NCBI RefSeq assembly: GCF_963576675.1
Contig: NC_088919.1
Location: 50,366,501 to 50,430,500 of the forward strand
DNA: 64,000 nucleotides
Source of the DNA: Euphorbia lathyris
Taxonomy: Eukaryota > Streptophyta > Magnoliopsida > Malpighiales > Euphorbiaceae
Reading direction: 5' to 3'
A model generated the notes under the pieces. The model did no database searches, was not told where the DNA came from, and saw only the letters and a program-made list of their open reading frames with translations. This document shows positions 47,404-58,707 of the stretch, piece after piece; within the stretch, counting starts at the first letter, position 1; every line of letters begins with the position of its first letter. The translations under genes and the position numbers were made by a program.

Positions 47404-48530
47404 GGTTAGACATCCTTTGTTTCCCTTTTATAGATGAAAAATCAATCTTTTCAACCGTAACAGTCAATTTCATTGAATTTTCAAAACTGATTAAATATAG
47501 TCAAATATACATCTTACCATTTTTAAGAAAAATGCATTCCAAAATTTATTACATTATAACTGTCCAAATTTTTCAGTTTTAAAATTGTATTCCATTCTAA
47601 CCTATTAAAATTCAATTAATTGTTTTATAATGGTTAAAATACATTAATAGCTTCTGAACTTATCTCAAAATATTGATTGGCCCCCTAAACTTATAAAGTG
47701 TTTTGTTAACTCCCTCAACTTGCTTAAAGTAACCTATTTTCCACCCAGATTTGTTTAAAATCACATATTGGTCTCCTAAACTCGCTTATAGTGATTCATT
47801 AGCCTCTGAACTTTTTAAAGTGATATACATTTCAATTTGTTTAAATCTATAAAAAAAAGAAAAAGTCAAAACTTAAAAAATAAAGGTATGATTCGCGATT
47901 CTATATCTTTAAAACAAATTAACTTTCTATTTTTTACACCTTTATGACGTTTTTATAAGCTTTAGGGACTTAATCATTACACTTTAGGTAAGTTCATCAA
48001 CCTAATGAGACATTATGTAAGTGTCGGAGATAATAAAGGTTTTTTAACAAATTCAAGAAGCAACTGATGTATTATACCCTAACTTTACAAAATGTAAGTC
48101 GTTCAGGCTATCTCGAAAAAGAATAATATAATACTCATGTTGATTAATAAACACAAAATGGGAATAAGAAAAGAAAGTGAAGAGTAGAATTTGTTCAAAT
48201 TATACCTAGAATGTGATTTGGTTTTAGAATTTTTGTCACATAAAGGATGCAGTTTGTAAATAAGAATCACAACTAAGCAGATTTTAATTTTTTCCTCAAT
48301 ACATACAATGATGAACTCAATTTATTGGATATACTAATCAATTTATATTTCATATGGGTCTGATTCGAAGATTAGCATAAAAGCTTGCTTTTTTTCCAAT
48401 TAATAATACATAGTAGCATAAAACTTTAAATTTTTTTTATACGCACAAAATTTTAGTTTTGATCATTAGTGAGGAATGTGACACTTATTAAAACTACTAA
48501 AATCATACACTTTTTTTTTTGAACCCCTAA
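47404..48530. repeat. Duplicated non-coding block, copy B
   Basis: 47404-47950 matches 1-592; 48380-48530 matches 6850-6918 joined to 16488-16545. Copy B has no LINE or element 2 between ACGCACAAAA and GAGGAATGTGACA, so it serves as a near-empty site for both. The intervening 47950-48380 has no counterpart in copy A. Confidence 0.85.
47637..48078. mobile_element. Foldback MITE, degraded full copy
   Basis: Left arm begins AATACATTAATAGCTTCTG; right arm ends AACTGATGTATTAT. The modular arms resemble 19268-19708 but are more diverged. Confidence 0.65.
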
Positions 48531-48689
48531 AATCATACACTTATTAAAACTGCTGAGTGTGTGTTAGTTTAATGGTTGAGCAGTTGGGAGCAGCAGCAGA
48601 GGACTCATTGGGGCCCAAATTGGGTTCAGATAAGGCTTGTTCCTTTGGATCAGGAACAAAGGCTTGATTTTCCTGAGTTGAGGGCTCAG

Positions 48690-49585
48690 TTAGTGGAATG
48701 ACAATTTGGAAGAGTGGGAAGGTGATATTGATTTCTGATGGGTCAAGAGGAGCGGTATCAGCATTGTTGCCTCATCAACGAAGTGAACCTTTGGTTTATT
48801 GCTCTTCTTTTTGTATTTTTTCTCTCGGCTTGAGCGATGGTGTTTGTGTTTAGGATAGGAAGTGGGGATAGGAGATTGGTGGTAAAGGAGGAGTTTGGTT
48901 TGTTTGAGCAGGTTCCTCCTCAGTGTGAAGTGGTTCATCCTGCTGGTTAGTGGATGGGTCACTTGTGAACGAAATGGAGTACATAGCAGGTGGTTGTTGA
49001 CCCGGAGCAGAGGTAGAAACATGAGTGACCTCAGTAGCCATCCCTTGTGATTTAAGGAAGTGAGAGTCCTCGGGTATCGCAATGGCCAGCGGCTGAGGTG
49101 TCAGTGGCTTGACCCTTGTATTTTTTTTTCTTTAGAGGCTGCTCATCCTCTAAATCCCCAGTAGTGGGCCGTTTCTGCTGCGTCTCAACAGGAGTAGGCT
49201 CAGAGTCAGGTTTAGAGACTCTGACCTTCTTAGTTACATCCTTGGGGGACTTGGGCTCAAGAGATATAAGCTCATCAGCCGTTCTTTTCTTGCCCTTACT
49301 GGGCTTGGCAGCTTCAGTGCCTTCGTCCTTCTTTCCTTTCGGCACTTGCATTCTACTGCGTGCAAGAGTCTAGAGACACAACAGTGATCTTCGTGCCTTC
49401 CCCAGCCTTCTCACCTTCAAGATCTATCTTGTGGTTCTTGAGAATGGCTGTAATGAGTGAGCCTAGTATGAGCTTCATCGTACTGCGTTGGAACGCATCG
49501 ACCAAGAAGACTGGCATACGGTTACTTCTCCAACATGTGCCAGATTATGCACTGCTCGAAATTGGACGCATGTATTTTTGAGTTG
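48690..49585 (-). pseudogene. Decayed ORF with Lys/Pro-rich tail, transposon-associated
   Basis: On the minus strand a hydrophobic-charged stretch (MPVFLVDAFQRSTMKLILGS, about 49515-49456) leads to a TAG. It is followed by a 99-codon ORF very rich in Lys, Pro, Ser and Glu (MQVPKGKKDEGTEAAKPSKG onward). After a frameshift comes another polar ORF (49041-48850). The layout resembles plant retrotransposon-associated proteins of unknown function (the 'putative plant transposon protein' group), but the match is weak. At least one stop and one frameshift make it non-functional. Confidence 0.4.
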
Positions 49586-49744
49586 AGTTTTGGAAAGAGG
49601 AAGTTGGTTATCATATAATGGGCTTACCTATGAGGTTGGGAGAGGGAAGTGGTGGAGAATTCACCAGTAAAGGGAAAAATATCCTACTATTACGGGAAAG
49701 GGAAAAATAACAAAACTAGCTAATGGACAAAACGTAGTACAACT

Positions 49745-50223
49745 AATAATACAACTAATTGCAATTATTTATTTTGTTGGGCCCTAACTTGGTTAATGGT
49801 TGTTTTGTATTATTTGGGCCTAATGTAGTTGGACTGAGTTTAGCATATTCTTCCGCTAAGGCAAAATAAGAGATAAGAAATTATTTTCTTAAAAATTTAA
49901 AATAAAAAGTATAAAAATATCTATATCATTACAAAAAAAGAGCATTTCAGTCATGACTTCAGAAATGTTAGTGTAATTTTAATAATTGAATCACTTTTAA
50001 ACATCATTTAAAAAGTATATTATTTTTTTATGTATTTGTGCACAAATTTTATATTAATTGGTTCAGAAAATAAAAGTTTTACGTTTTTTTTTTTTGGTAG
50101 GAAAGGAAAGGAAAAAAACAAAACCAACAAAAAACCTACACCGGGATCAGTCTAGGAAGGCTGACTCCAATCCTATCCTCTAGGAGAGAAGGCAAAAGAA
50201 AAGAAGAAATATGTTTAACCTTG
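49745..50223. repeat. Segmental duplication, copy 1 left part
   Basis: Colinear with 58708-58936 and 59596-59715: GGCCTAATGTAGTTGGACTG, AAATATCTATATCATTACAAA and CATCATTTAAAAAGTATATT occur in both. Broken at 50223 by element 3. A poly(T)-bounded stretch near 50086-50210 is not in copy 2. Confidence 0.85.
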
Positions 50224-50569
50224 TGTTAAGAGTAGAATTTCTTGACCTAGAATAGAGCACAGATAAATTTAGAAGAAGAAAGTAGAGAAGAAGAAGAAGT
50301 TAGGTAGAGGGAGAGAACAGAGGATTCGGAGGAAGAAGACAAATTGTTTATAATTCTCAAGATGATTCTCACAGTACAATTGCATGACCTTATAAGCAGC
50401 TATTGCTTAAGCGGTTACAAAAGGGAAAAAGAAAGCTGGCCTAAATGACAAAATAACTAAAACCCAAAATACCCAAAATACCATAATTGAAATAACAGAA
50501 AAACAGAGCTTAAAGCTTAAAGGGTAAAATAGTAACTCTAACTATTTCTTCCGCCTGCTGTATGTAACA
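50224..50569 (-). repeat. Element 3, 3' LTR
   Basis: 346-bp LTR. It has an extra 9-bp unit (ACCCAAAAT) relative to the partner LTR. Confidence 0.95.
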
Positions 50570-53500
50570 ATACCTCCCCCTTTAGAACATTCTTGTCCCC
50601 AAGAATGATAAAACTCAGGAAATTGTTTGCTGAAACTAGACTCATCCTCCCAGGTGGCATCAACAGCAGAGAATCCAACCCATAAAATCAATAACTGTTT
50701 GGTAGGAATGTCATCTACGAAAGCTGTCCTGGTATTAAGAACCTTTTGAGGTTTGATGACCCACTCATTGTCAGTGATAGGAGGGAGTGTAGTGAAAACT
50801 GGGGTGGCAGAGTTGATCTGTTTCTTAAGTAGAGAGATGTGAAATACATGGTGTATTTTGCAATTAGGGGGTAGTTTAAGCTTGTAGGCAACCTTACCAA
50901 TGCGTTCTTCAATTAGGAACGGACCATAATATTTAGCAGACAATTTTAGAGAGGTCCGAATAGCCACAGTCAGCTGTCGGTAGGGTTGAAGCTTGAGAAA
51001 CACCATATCTCCCACCTGGTATTCCCTGTCAGTTCTCTTTTTATCAGCTACCTGCTTCATGCGGTTCTGGGAAGAGGCAAGGCAATCCTTTAAATAAGAG
51101 CTCATATGCTCTCTGGCACTTAAGAATTCCTCAACAGAGGCAACTGGTGAAGTAACCGTAGGAACCAATGGGAGTTGAGGGGCGATGCCAAATAAAGCCT
51201 GATAGGGGCTCATTTTGAGAGAACTGTGGTAGCTGGTGTTGTACCAGTATTCTGCAAGGCTAAGCCATTCAGCCCATTTTTTTGGGTTGATGAAACACAT
51301 GCTTCTGAGGTAGTTCTCCAGACATTGATTCAACCTTTCTGTCTGTCCATCCGTTTGAGGATGATAAGCACTGCTAAATTGTAGTTTGATGCCCAACAAC
51401 TTCATGAGCTCCTTCCAAAATGCTCCAGTAAAAATCTTATCCCTGTCAGAGGTAATAGTTTGAGGCATTCCATGTAACTTGAAGATGTTATCAAGGAATG
51501 CTTTGGCCACTATTGAAGCATTGAAAGGGTGAGATAAAAGGATGAAATGACCAGTTTTGGTGAACCTATCAATAACCACTAGTATAGTGTCATACCCCTT
51601 GGATTTAGGCAATTTCTCCACGAAATCCATGGCCACATCTTGCCATGCACCCTGTGGAATAGGTAGGGGCTGAAGAAGGCCTGGATAAGCTGAGTGATCA
51701 CCTTTGCACCTCAAACAAGTGTCACAACTTGCTATCCATTTAACAACATCTTCCTGCATTCGAGGCCAATAGAAATGTGGCTGTAACCTTGTGAAAGTTC
51801 CCTTAATTCCTGAGTGACCACCGAGGGAAGAATCATGTCCAGCAGTAAGAATTCTTTGCCTGAGATCAGTAGTGCTGCCAATGTAGATTCTTTGCTTGAA
51901 TCTTAAAATGCCTTGCTGTAAGGTATATCTGGGGTCACTGGTTGGTTGTACTGTGAGTTGTTGAATCAGAAGTGCCACTATAGAGTCACCAATATAAGAT
52001 GCTTGCACCTCCTCCAACCAAGTTGGAACAATCGTAGAAATATCCAATAAGGAGCTTTGATCCTCCATTTGTCTTGATAAGGCATCAGCAACCTTGTTTT
52101 CAACCCCTTTTTTATACTGGATGGAGTACTCTAAGCCCAAAAGCTTTGAGATTCCTTTATGCTGCAAATAAGTATGAAGCTTTTGCTCCAGCAAATGCTT
52201 AATACTTTCATGGTCAGTTTTAATGATAAAATGGGAATGCTCTAAATAATGCCTCCATGTTGTACAAGCTTGCAGAATAGCTAACAACTCTCTCTCATAG
52301 GCTGATAAAGCTCTATTTCTAGGACTTGGAGATTTAGATAAGAAGCATATAGGTTTACCTTGCTGCATTAGGACAGCTCCAATTCCGGAGCCACTTGCAT
52401 CACATTCCAGCACAAATGGAAGCTTGAAATCAGGCAAGGACAAGACTGGGGCCTCAGTCATTAACCTCTTTAAGGTTTGAAAAGCTTCAGTAGCCTCTGT
52501 AGTCCAATGAAACTTGTCTCTTTTGAGTAATTCTATCATGGGCTTGCTTATGTTACCATATCCTTTGATAAACCTCATGTAATAGCCAGTCAACCCCAAG
52601 AATCCTCTAAGAGCTTTGAGCGTAGTAGGAATGGGCCATTTGACCATAGCTTCAATCTTGGATGGGTCAGTGGCTACCCCTTCCTGAGAGATAATGTGCC
52701 CTAGGTAGGAAACTGAAGATACAACAACCTCACACTTAGATCCCTTTGCAAATAGTTGGTGAGCCTCTAGAAGCTGAAATACTAGTGATAGATGTTCTTT
52801 ATGCTGCTCCTCTGATTGACTGTATATAAGTATGTCATCAAAAAAAACTAATACAAATTTTCGGAGATAGGGTTGAAAAACTGTATTCATTAAGGACTGA
52901 AATGTTGCAGGAGCATTTGTCAAGCCAAATGGCATGACTAAAAACTCATAGTGTCCTGTATGGGTCTTGAAAGCTATCTTCTGCACATCTTCATGCTTCA
53001 TTCTGATTTGGTGGTAACCAGATCGTAGGTCTAGTTTAGTGAACACCTTGGCCCCATGTAATTCATCAATGAGTTCCTGGATTATAGGAATAGGAAATTT
53101 ATCCTTTATAGTGGCTTTGTTAAGCTCCCTGAAATCCACACAGAACCTCCAAGTTCCCTCTTTCTTCTTCACAAGCAAAACAGGGGAGGCATACGGGCTT
53201 TGACTAGGTTGGATTATACCACTCTGTAGCATTTCAGCAATGAGTTTCTCAATCTCATTTTTTTGATGATACGAATACCTAAAAGGTCTGACGTTGATAG
53301 GTTCAGTTGAGGGTTTTAAGGGTATATGATGGTCATGTGACCTTATGGGAGGTAATGAAGTGGGTGGTAGGAAGATATGTTGGTATTTAGTGAGTAAGGG
53401 CAAGTAAGATGGTGGTGTTTTTGGAAGATGGGTAGTATGTGATGGTACAGGTTCAGTTTCAGGAGTCACAGTTGAGATGAGGAATAAGGTTGAAGAAATT

Positions 53501-53778
53501 CCCTTCCAACCTTTAGTAATCATCTTGTTAACAGACTTAAGAGACATTAGTTTTAAGGACACTTCATCTCCTAATCCTTTTAACTCAATTTCTTTCTTGC
53601 CCTGGTGCACCATTAAGCGATTATTATCAAAATCAAAAGTAACAGGGGTATGTTTTCTCATCCAATCAGCCCCGAGTATTAGATCATAATCACCCAATGC
53701 AAGAACTCGAAAGTTAAAAGAGAACCTGTTATGATGCATAGTCCACTTGCAGTCTTGACACTTGGAACTTACCATCAA
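50542..53778 (-). CDS. Element 3 Pol (end of protease, RT, RNase H, integrase, chromodomain)
   Basis: A 1078-codon open frame directly after the stop at 53779, in the same frame as the gag ORF. It begins with the second half of the protease (DYDLILGADWMRKHTPVTFD). Reverse transcriptase follows with the FFDD form of YxDD near residue 310, then RNase H (LECDASGSGIGAVLMQ, KTDHESIKHLLEQ). The integrase has its HHCC finger and D, D and E near 718, 779 and 811 ([27 protein letters not shown]). The integrase tail is KLPPNCKIHHVFHISLLKK. A chromodomain ends the protein (LLILWVGFSAVDATWEDES). No natural start is needed; it is part of a gag-pol polyprotein. Internal codons are intact. The last few codons run into the LTR. 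Confidence 0.95.
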   Translation of the reverse strand: MMVSSKCQDCKWTMHHNRFSFNFRVLALGDYDLILGADWMRKHTPVTFDFDNNRLMVHQGKKEIELKGLGDEVSLKLMSLKSVNKMITKGWKGISSTLFLISTVTPETEPVPSHTTHLPKTPPSYLPLLTKYQHIFLPPTSLPPIRSHDHHIPLKPSTEPINVRPFRYSYHQKNEIEKLIAEMLQSGIIQPSQSPYASPVLLVKKKEGTWRFCVDFRELNKATIKDKFPIPIIQELIDELHGAKVFTKLDLRSGYHQIRMKHEDVQKIAFKTHTGHYEFLVMPFGLTNAPATFQSLMNTVFQPYLRKFVLVFFDDILIYSQSEEQHKEHLSLVFQLLEAHQLFAKGSKCEVVVSSVSYLGHIISQEGVATDPSKIEAMVKWPIPTTLKALRGFLGLTGYYMRFIKGYGNISKPMIELLKRDKFHWTTEATEAFQTLKRLMTEAPVLSLPDFKLPFVLECDASGSGIGAVLMQQGKPICFLSKSPSPRNRALSAYERELLAILQACTTWRHYLEHSHFIIKTDHESIKHLLEQKLHTYLQHKGISKLLGLEYSIQYKKGVENKVADALSRQMEDQSSLLDISTIVPTWLEEVQASYIGDSIVALLIQQLTVQPTSDPRYTLQQGILRFKQRIYIGSTTDLRQRILTAGHDSSLGGHSGIKGTFTRLQPHFYWPRMQEDVVKWIASCDTCLRCKGDHSAYPGLLQPLPIPQGAWQDVAMDFVEKLPKSKGYDTILVVIDRFTKTGHFILLSHPFNASIVAKAFLDNIFKLHGMPQTITSDRDKIFTGAFWKELMKLLGIKLQFSSAYHPQTDGQTERLNQCLENYLRSMCFINPKKWAEWLSLAEYWYNTSYHSSLKMSPYQALFGIAPQLPLVPTVTSPVASVEEFLSAREHMSSYLKDCLASSQNRMKQVADKKRTDREYQVGDMVFLKLQPYRQLTVAIRTSLKLSAKYYGPFLIEERIGKVAYKLKLPPNCKIHHVFHISLLKKQINSATPVFTTLPPITDNEWVIKPQKVLNTRTAFVDDIPTKQLLILWVGFSAVDATWEDESSFSKQFPEFYHSWGQECSKGGGIVTYSRRKK
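50570..50586 (-). promoter_or_regulatory. Polypurine tract of element 3
   Basis: On the minus strand CTAAAGGGGGAGGTAT abuts the 3' LTR, a strong purine run for plus-strand priming. It lies inside the last pol codons. Confidence 0.88.
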
Positions 53779-55248
53779 TTATCGTCCATCAGCCACTGTT
53801 ACAGCCACTGGTTTCACCTTAATTAAAGGCAACCTCATCTCCTGAGCCAGATTCATATCCACGAAACTATGGGTACTTCCACTGTCAATCAATACCATGA
53901 TTGGCTTCTTCTGGAGAGTTCCCTTAAGCTTAAGGGTACCACTAGTCATTCCTCCATCAAGAGCATTAATTGAGAGAGTAATAGGCTGCTCTTCTCCTTT
54001 AGTGTCTTCTGGGTCCGCTTCTCCTTCCACCACTTCTATTTCAGTGGTCTCCACTTCCAGTATCTCCTCTTCACCATTGAGCATATTCAATTTCTTCGTG
54101 GTGCATTGATGGCCTGGAAAGTATCTGTCACCACACTTCCAGCAAACTCCTGGAATTCGTTTAAGGGTGGTTGAGGTGGTGTTTTGGTTATTTAGCTTTT
54201 GTTCAGGAAGTTTTGTGGTAGCTATGTGGCTGGGGTAAGCTTTTGTGCTTGAGGGGTTGGTATTGTTCCAGGGTTTTGAAGTAATGGGAGGTCTGAATGT
54301 TGGTTTTGGTTTCACTGCTTCCATCATTTCCTTAAGATAGGTTTCTTGGTACTTAGCTTGTTTAATAGTTGAATACAGGCTAGTGGGTTCAAATGATCTT
54401 ACTGCTGCTCGTATTTCAGGTTTTAAACCTGTGATGAAACTGGATATATAGTAAGATTCAGTGAGATATGGATGTACCTTCTCCATTTTCAGTTTCGCAG
54501 CCTCAAACTGCTCCTGATAGACTAAAACAGTCATTTCCTGTTTCAACTGTGAAAACAGTTGTACCACATCCTCGATCTCGGTTTCCTGGAACCTCTTCTC
54601 TACCTCCACTATAAATTCCTTCCATGAAACTCGAGGATTGGACTGAATCCAATTCATGTACCATTTCTCTGCTCTTCCTTGGAAGTACAGACCAGCAAGC
54701 ACAACCTTCTTATCATCAGCTACTTCAAATATTTCAAAATATCGAATACACTTGCTTACCCATAAATCTACATCACTTCCTTCAAACGCAGGTAGATCAC
54801 ATTTGGGGAGCAATTTGTTTAGAAATTGGGGTTTCTCCTGATGAGAAGATGATGCCCCTATTGTAAAACCAGGATTGCTACCAAGCAGCCCTTTCTCAGG
54901 ATTTGGACTGTAATGAATGGGTATAGGTCTAGATGGTGAGATGGTGTTTTCAGGTGTAGGAACGGGTTGGATTAACCTGACTAGGGTTGTGATCGTATTC
55001 TGGAGTTTTTCTTCCATGGTGCGTTGAGAATCGATCTGCTCACGACGGAGTTGGTTTTGCTCTGTTATCAAGTTTTCTATGCGTTTCTGCTGTTCATCTT
55101 GCTTGGTATCGATTTGCTCTAGCTTTTCTGCCGTTTTCTCTGCACGATCGTAGAACTGATCGGTGAGTTCTTTAAGATGCTTTTCCAGAGAATCCATGGC
55201 TATGGCTTTCTTAACTGCACGAGTAATTTTGAAATGGGTTTGTACCAT
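53779..55248 (-). CDS. Element 3 Gag and start of protease
   Basis: A 489-codon ORF. A coiled-coil-like N-terminus (LEKHLKELTDQFYDRAEKTA onward) is followed by a retrotransposon Gag domain (about residues 150-330; WVSKCIRYFEIFEV, RAEKWYMNWI). A zinc-knuckle-like CWKCGDRYFPGHQC (CX2C then HX3C spacing) is near 373, and the protease active site LIDSGSTHSFVD near 456. The frame ends with TAA at 53779-53781 right after VTVADGR, in the middle of the protease, and the next codons continue the same frame as Pol. Most simply this is one nonsense change in a single gag-pol ORF. Some Ty3/gypsy elements do use a stop between gag and pol, but inside the protease that is unlikely. Confidence 0.93.
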   Translation of the reverse strand: MVQTHFKITRAVKKAIAMDSLEKHLKELTDQFYDRAEKTAEKLEQIDTKQDEQQKRIENLITEQNQLRREQIDSQRTMEEKLQNTITTLVRLIQPVPTPENTISPSRPIPIHYSPNPEKGLLGSNPGFTIGASSSHQEKPQFLNKLLPKCDLPAFEGSDVDLWVSKCIRYFEIFEVADDKKVVLAGLYFQGRAEKWYMNWIQSNPRVSWKEFIVEVEKRFQETEIEDVVQLFSQLKQEMTVLVYQEQFEAAKLKMEKVHPYLTESYYISSFITGLKPEIRAAVRSFEPTSLYSTIKQAKYQETYLKEMMEAVKPKPTFRPPITSKPWNNTNPSSTKAYPSHIATTKLPEQKLNNQNTTSTTLKRIPGVCWKCGDRYFPGHQCTTKKLNMLNGEEEILEVETTEIEVVEGEADPEDTKGEEQPITLSINALDGGMTSGTLKLKGTLQKKPIMVLIDSGSTHSFVDMNLAQEMRLPLIKVKPVAVTVADGR

Positions 55249-55274
55249 ACGATTTATTGGCCGGAGGATTGAAT

Positions 55275-55286
55275 ATCTCTGATACC
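55275..55286 (-). promoter_or_regulatory. Primer-binding site of element 3 (initiator Met-tRNA)
   Basis: On the minus strand TTGGTATCAGAGA lies directly inside the 5' LTR, matching the initiator Met-tRNA primer site. Confidence 0.88.
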
Positions 55287-55288
55287 AA

Positions 55289-55625
55289 TGTTAAGAGTAG
55301 AATTTCTTGACCTAGAATAGAGCACAGATAAATTTAGAAGAATAAAGTAGAGAAGAAGAAGAAGTTAGGTAGATAGAGAGAACATAGGATTCGGAGGAAG
55401 AAGACAAATTGTTTATAATTCTCAAGATGATTCTCACAGTACAATTGCATGACCTTATAAGCAGCTATTGCTTAAGCGGTTACAAAAGGGAAAAAGACAA
55501 CTGGCCTAAATCACAAAATAACTAAAACCCAAAATACCATAATTGAAATAACAGAAAAACAGAGCTTAAAGCTTAAAGGGTAAAATAGTAACTCTAACTA
55601 TTTCTTCCGCCTGCTGTATGTAACA
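55289..55625 (-). repeat. Element 3, 5' LTR
   Basis: 337-bp LTR, TGTTAAGAG...TATGTAACA. A purine-rich GAAGAAG stretch and TTATAAGCAGC are present; no strong TATA box was chosen. Confidence 0.95.
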
Positions 55626-55630
55626 CCTTG

Positions 55631-57145
55631 ATGAAATATTTGGGCTATTTATTTATTTCTTTGTTACATGTGTACAACAGAACTTGTGATAAGAATTTAC
55701 ATAAGATGAGACAAACACAATAGCATATGTATACACGTATCTTTGATAATAAAAGAAATATTTGTGATTTCACATTTTGTCAAATTTATATTTTTGGAGT
55801 TTTTTTATTCAAACGAAGATTGGAGTTTTCGTTTTGCTAAAACCGAAGATCTTTTAGTTTGATATCGAAAAAATGACTGCTGGCGACCTTAAAATGAAAA
55901 TTTTCTGGTTAGTACCAAATTGAGTATGAAACTAAATTTTTTATTTTCCGAAATCATCCTTTTCGGAGGTTTCTCTCTTTAAATGTTCAATTTCTCTCTC
56001 CTAACAAAACAACACCTAAATAATCTCAAAATTAAAAAATTAAAGAATTAACGTTATCTGTAATATCATCAAGTCTTTATTTTGATGTCGTCAATGCTCA
56101 TTTTAATTTTGAGGTCCTTATTTTTAATAAAGCGAAAGACCTTAGTCATTTCTTGACCGTAAAACAAATCTCAGTCCCGTTTGGAGAAAAAAAAATTCTC
56201 ACGTATCTGTTTGACAAAACGTGAAAGCACCAAATTGTTTTAGACTTTTACCATAATTGATATGTTATTAGTGATAACATGACACGTACACAAGTAAAGT
56301 AAAGATAACAAGATTTGTGACTGAGGAGAGACTTCGTTAATATGGTTGGAAATTGGTCCAATTTGTCAAAGTTAGGTCCTTAATTGTACCATTTAGAGTA
56401 TTAGAAAATAAAATCGCTTTTAGTCGATAGTTATAGAATGTTTTTGTACCTTATCTCATATATATATTGATGCGAAAATTCAAAATTAGGTATAAATAAC
56501 AGCAAAGTGACTGATTCATGATCCATCGACATTAAGAGGTGTTTGGGATATTCTCTAGTAATATATGGGTGCTCTACACATAATTTTCATTGAGTTTTTT
56601 GACGGTCTATGTAAGATCCTCCCTCTAAGCATCCCTTGGATTTTTCACTGGTGGAAAAAGAGAGATGTACGGAAGTTTTGTTGCACCCTCAGCTACTGAA
56701 TCTACCTTGGAAAAATGGTTGCAGTTTCACCCTCCACTTGAAGAAAAGTTTAAAATTGTTGCAATTGTATCCAAAAACCCTCTCTGACTCCACCACTAGT
56801 ATAAATTAGGGGTGACAACGAAGCGAGGCCAAGATCGATGCATCACCCTCAAAAAAAATTTGAGGGTGGTTCTGGAAAATTTTAAAATAAAGTTCAGGAA
56901 TTTTTTAACACATGCACGGATGTCTACGGGTGACGAAGAATCCCCAAATGGTATGGGTGCCGAAGGATAAATTGGGGAAAAGGAAGCTACTGAAATTGCT
57001 CAATTTTCCATATTTGATGTACTCTCTAATACCATGTCGAAAAGAGAGAATTGCATATTATATATTATATGTTGATAATTTATCAAAAGATATATTAGTG
57101 TAGTTTTACTAACACATTAAACCAATGTATTTTAGCCCGATAAAA
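55631..57145. repeat. Family R repeat, copy b (continuation of segmental copy 1)
   Basis: Joins 50223 when element 3 is removed. Colinear with 59716-60880 and with copy a. It lacks both the CACTA insertion (56132) and the GATAAATT MITE (57139). Non-coding; the 63-codon ORF at 56912 is chance. Confidence 0.9.
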
Positions 57146-58130
57146 TGTAACTATATATAAAGGCACAAAATCTTTCATAAAGAAAGTAATCCTAAGTTTG
57201 TTTAAGTAATTATAAAGTGTTCATACAAGCATGAAGTGAGACTGTACTTTATAATAAGATCAATAAACTTAAAATCAACCCAAGTCAAGTAATATGTTAT
57301 ATGGGTTGACATATTACTGTTGAGACTTGCATGTAATAGTGTTTTCTATCGAGACAGAAAGCTGATCTCACAAGCTTTAGATATTTAGATATCTAGACAG
57401 TTACATGGATCCGGTGAAGAAGTTCATTAGGATTGGGACCCGACTTGAGATAACAGCATGGATTATCTAAAAGTGTCAACTGTTCATCTCATTTGTATTA
57501 GTAGGTATAACTAAACCTCAGACTCAAACATTCGATAATTAGTGATTCTGGAATATGGAGTCTGGTACTTTGATTCTGTGCGAGCACGATCCAACAGGTG
57601 AGAGTCTGGGGTGTGTGAGAGCAGGGTTGGGTATCACATAAATTAATTGCAGAATAGTTAATGTCAGATTGAGCATTCGTCACTCCCGATAAATGGGAGA
57701 TATATCCAAATGGCCGGTTGTGGTGAATTAACTGAAATCCTTACAAGGTGATAGAGTTAAGAGTAGAAATAGAAATTTCACTTAACTTATCTTTCAGAGT
57801 GAATTCAACATGTACAAGTAAAACAGACTCTTCGCTATATGTAACCTTGACACGTTCCATGGTTAAAAGGAATTGACCAACAGGATATAGTTGATGAAGG
57901 ATCGTATTATACTGCACCCAATGCTGAAAGGTTAACGTCAGTTATCAACCTGACTTCTTAATTGCTCTGGGGAATATCATAGGTTCTGCTAGTAACAGCT
58001 CGCGACGGTATTCCGTTATATATTATATATTGCATAGTCCGGAAGTACGTTGTGACTTTCGAAAACCTAGCTTTCACTTTGTATACATAGCTTTAATCTG
58101 ATGATAGTAATATTTTGGCTTTAATCAAAT
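57146..58130. other. Unassigned single-copy region
   Basis: Less AT-rich than its neighbours and without long ORFs or inverted ends. Phrases such as GGATCCGGTGAAGAAGTTC and ACCCGACTTGAGATAACAGC look like retroelement untranslated sequence, but I cannot assign it. The last 90 bp (about 58030-58120) resemble 47085-47150. Confidence 0.35.
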
Positions 58131-58707
58131 TGAAAAAACATAGTACAACTAAGGGTGAATTACATAAACATCACAAATGATCGTAATATTTTGGCTTTAA
58201 TCAAATTGATAACTTTTATTTGTATTATATCAAATATGTTCATTTTTATTTTAGAAATGTCATACACTAAAAGGTAACCACCATCTTTTAACCTTTTTCA
58301 AAATAAATAGTTATTGATAACTTCCGTATTAACAACATTCAAAATAAGATTTGACATAACCATAAATTTTTCATGGCATGTGATTTTCCGTGTAATTTCC
58401 TCGTGTCAAATACATGAATATCATAATTAAGTACAAAATTACAACTAAGTCATATCAACAAACTTAATTCTTAATATGTCATTATTATCTATATATTATG
58501 ATTTTACACCATAATTTAAAAATTCTAGACTCCAATTCATAAATCATAAATCATAAACCCTAGAAAATATATTTTAGACTTCTAATTTATAAATTCTAAT
58601 CCTTAAAATATATTAAAAGTAATTATTTGACTAGTTTGATATAATCCAAAATTATGACTTGACATAGTTGTAAATAGTTTTTAAAAGATGAATTTGTGTG
58701 TAATTTT
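58131..58707. other. AT-rich non-coding spacer
   Basis: Low-complexity AT-rich DNA; the phrase AATCTATAATTT-type repeats and 'tgacatagttgtaaatag' also occur near 20640. No gene. Confidence 0.5.

Larger units (their letters stand above)
50224..55625 (-). mobile_element. Element 3: short-LTR chromovirus (Reina-like)
   Basis: A complete 5402-bp minus-strand Ty3/gypsy element. LTRs 50224-50569 (346 bp) and 55289-55625 (337 bp) run TGTTAAGAG...TATGTAACA with a perfect target duplication, CCTTG (50219-50223 and 55626-55630). By eye the LTRs differ by about seven substitutions and one 9-bp indel, roughly 2%. Gag and Pol lie in one frame, separated by one stop. The short LTRs, total size and C-terminal chromodomain suit the Reina group; lineage is tentative. 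A related sequence without the element is at 59708-59730 (ATGTTTAACCTAGGTGAAAT). Confidence 0.95.
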
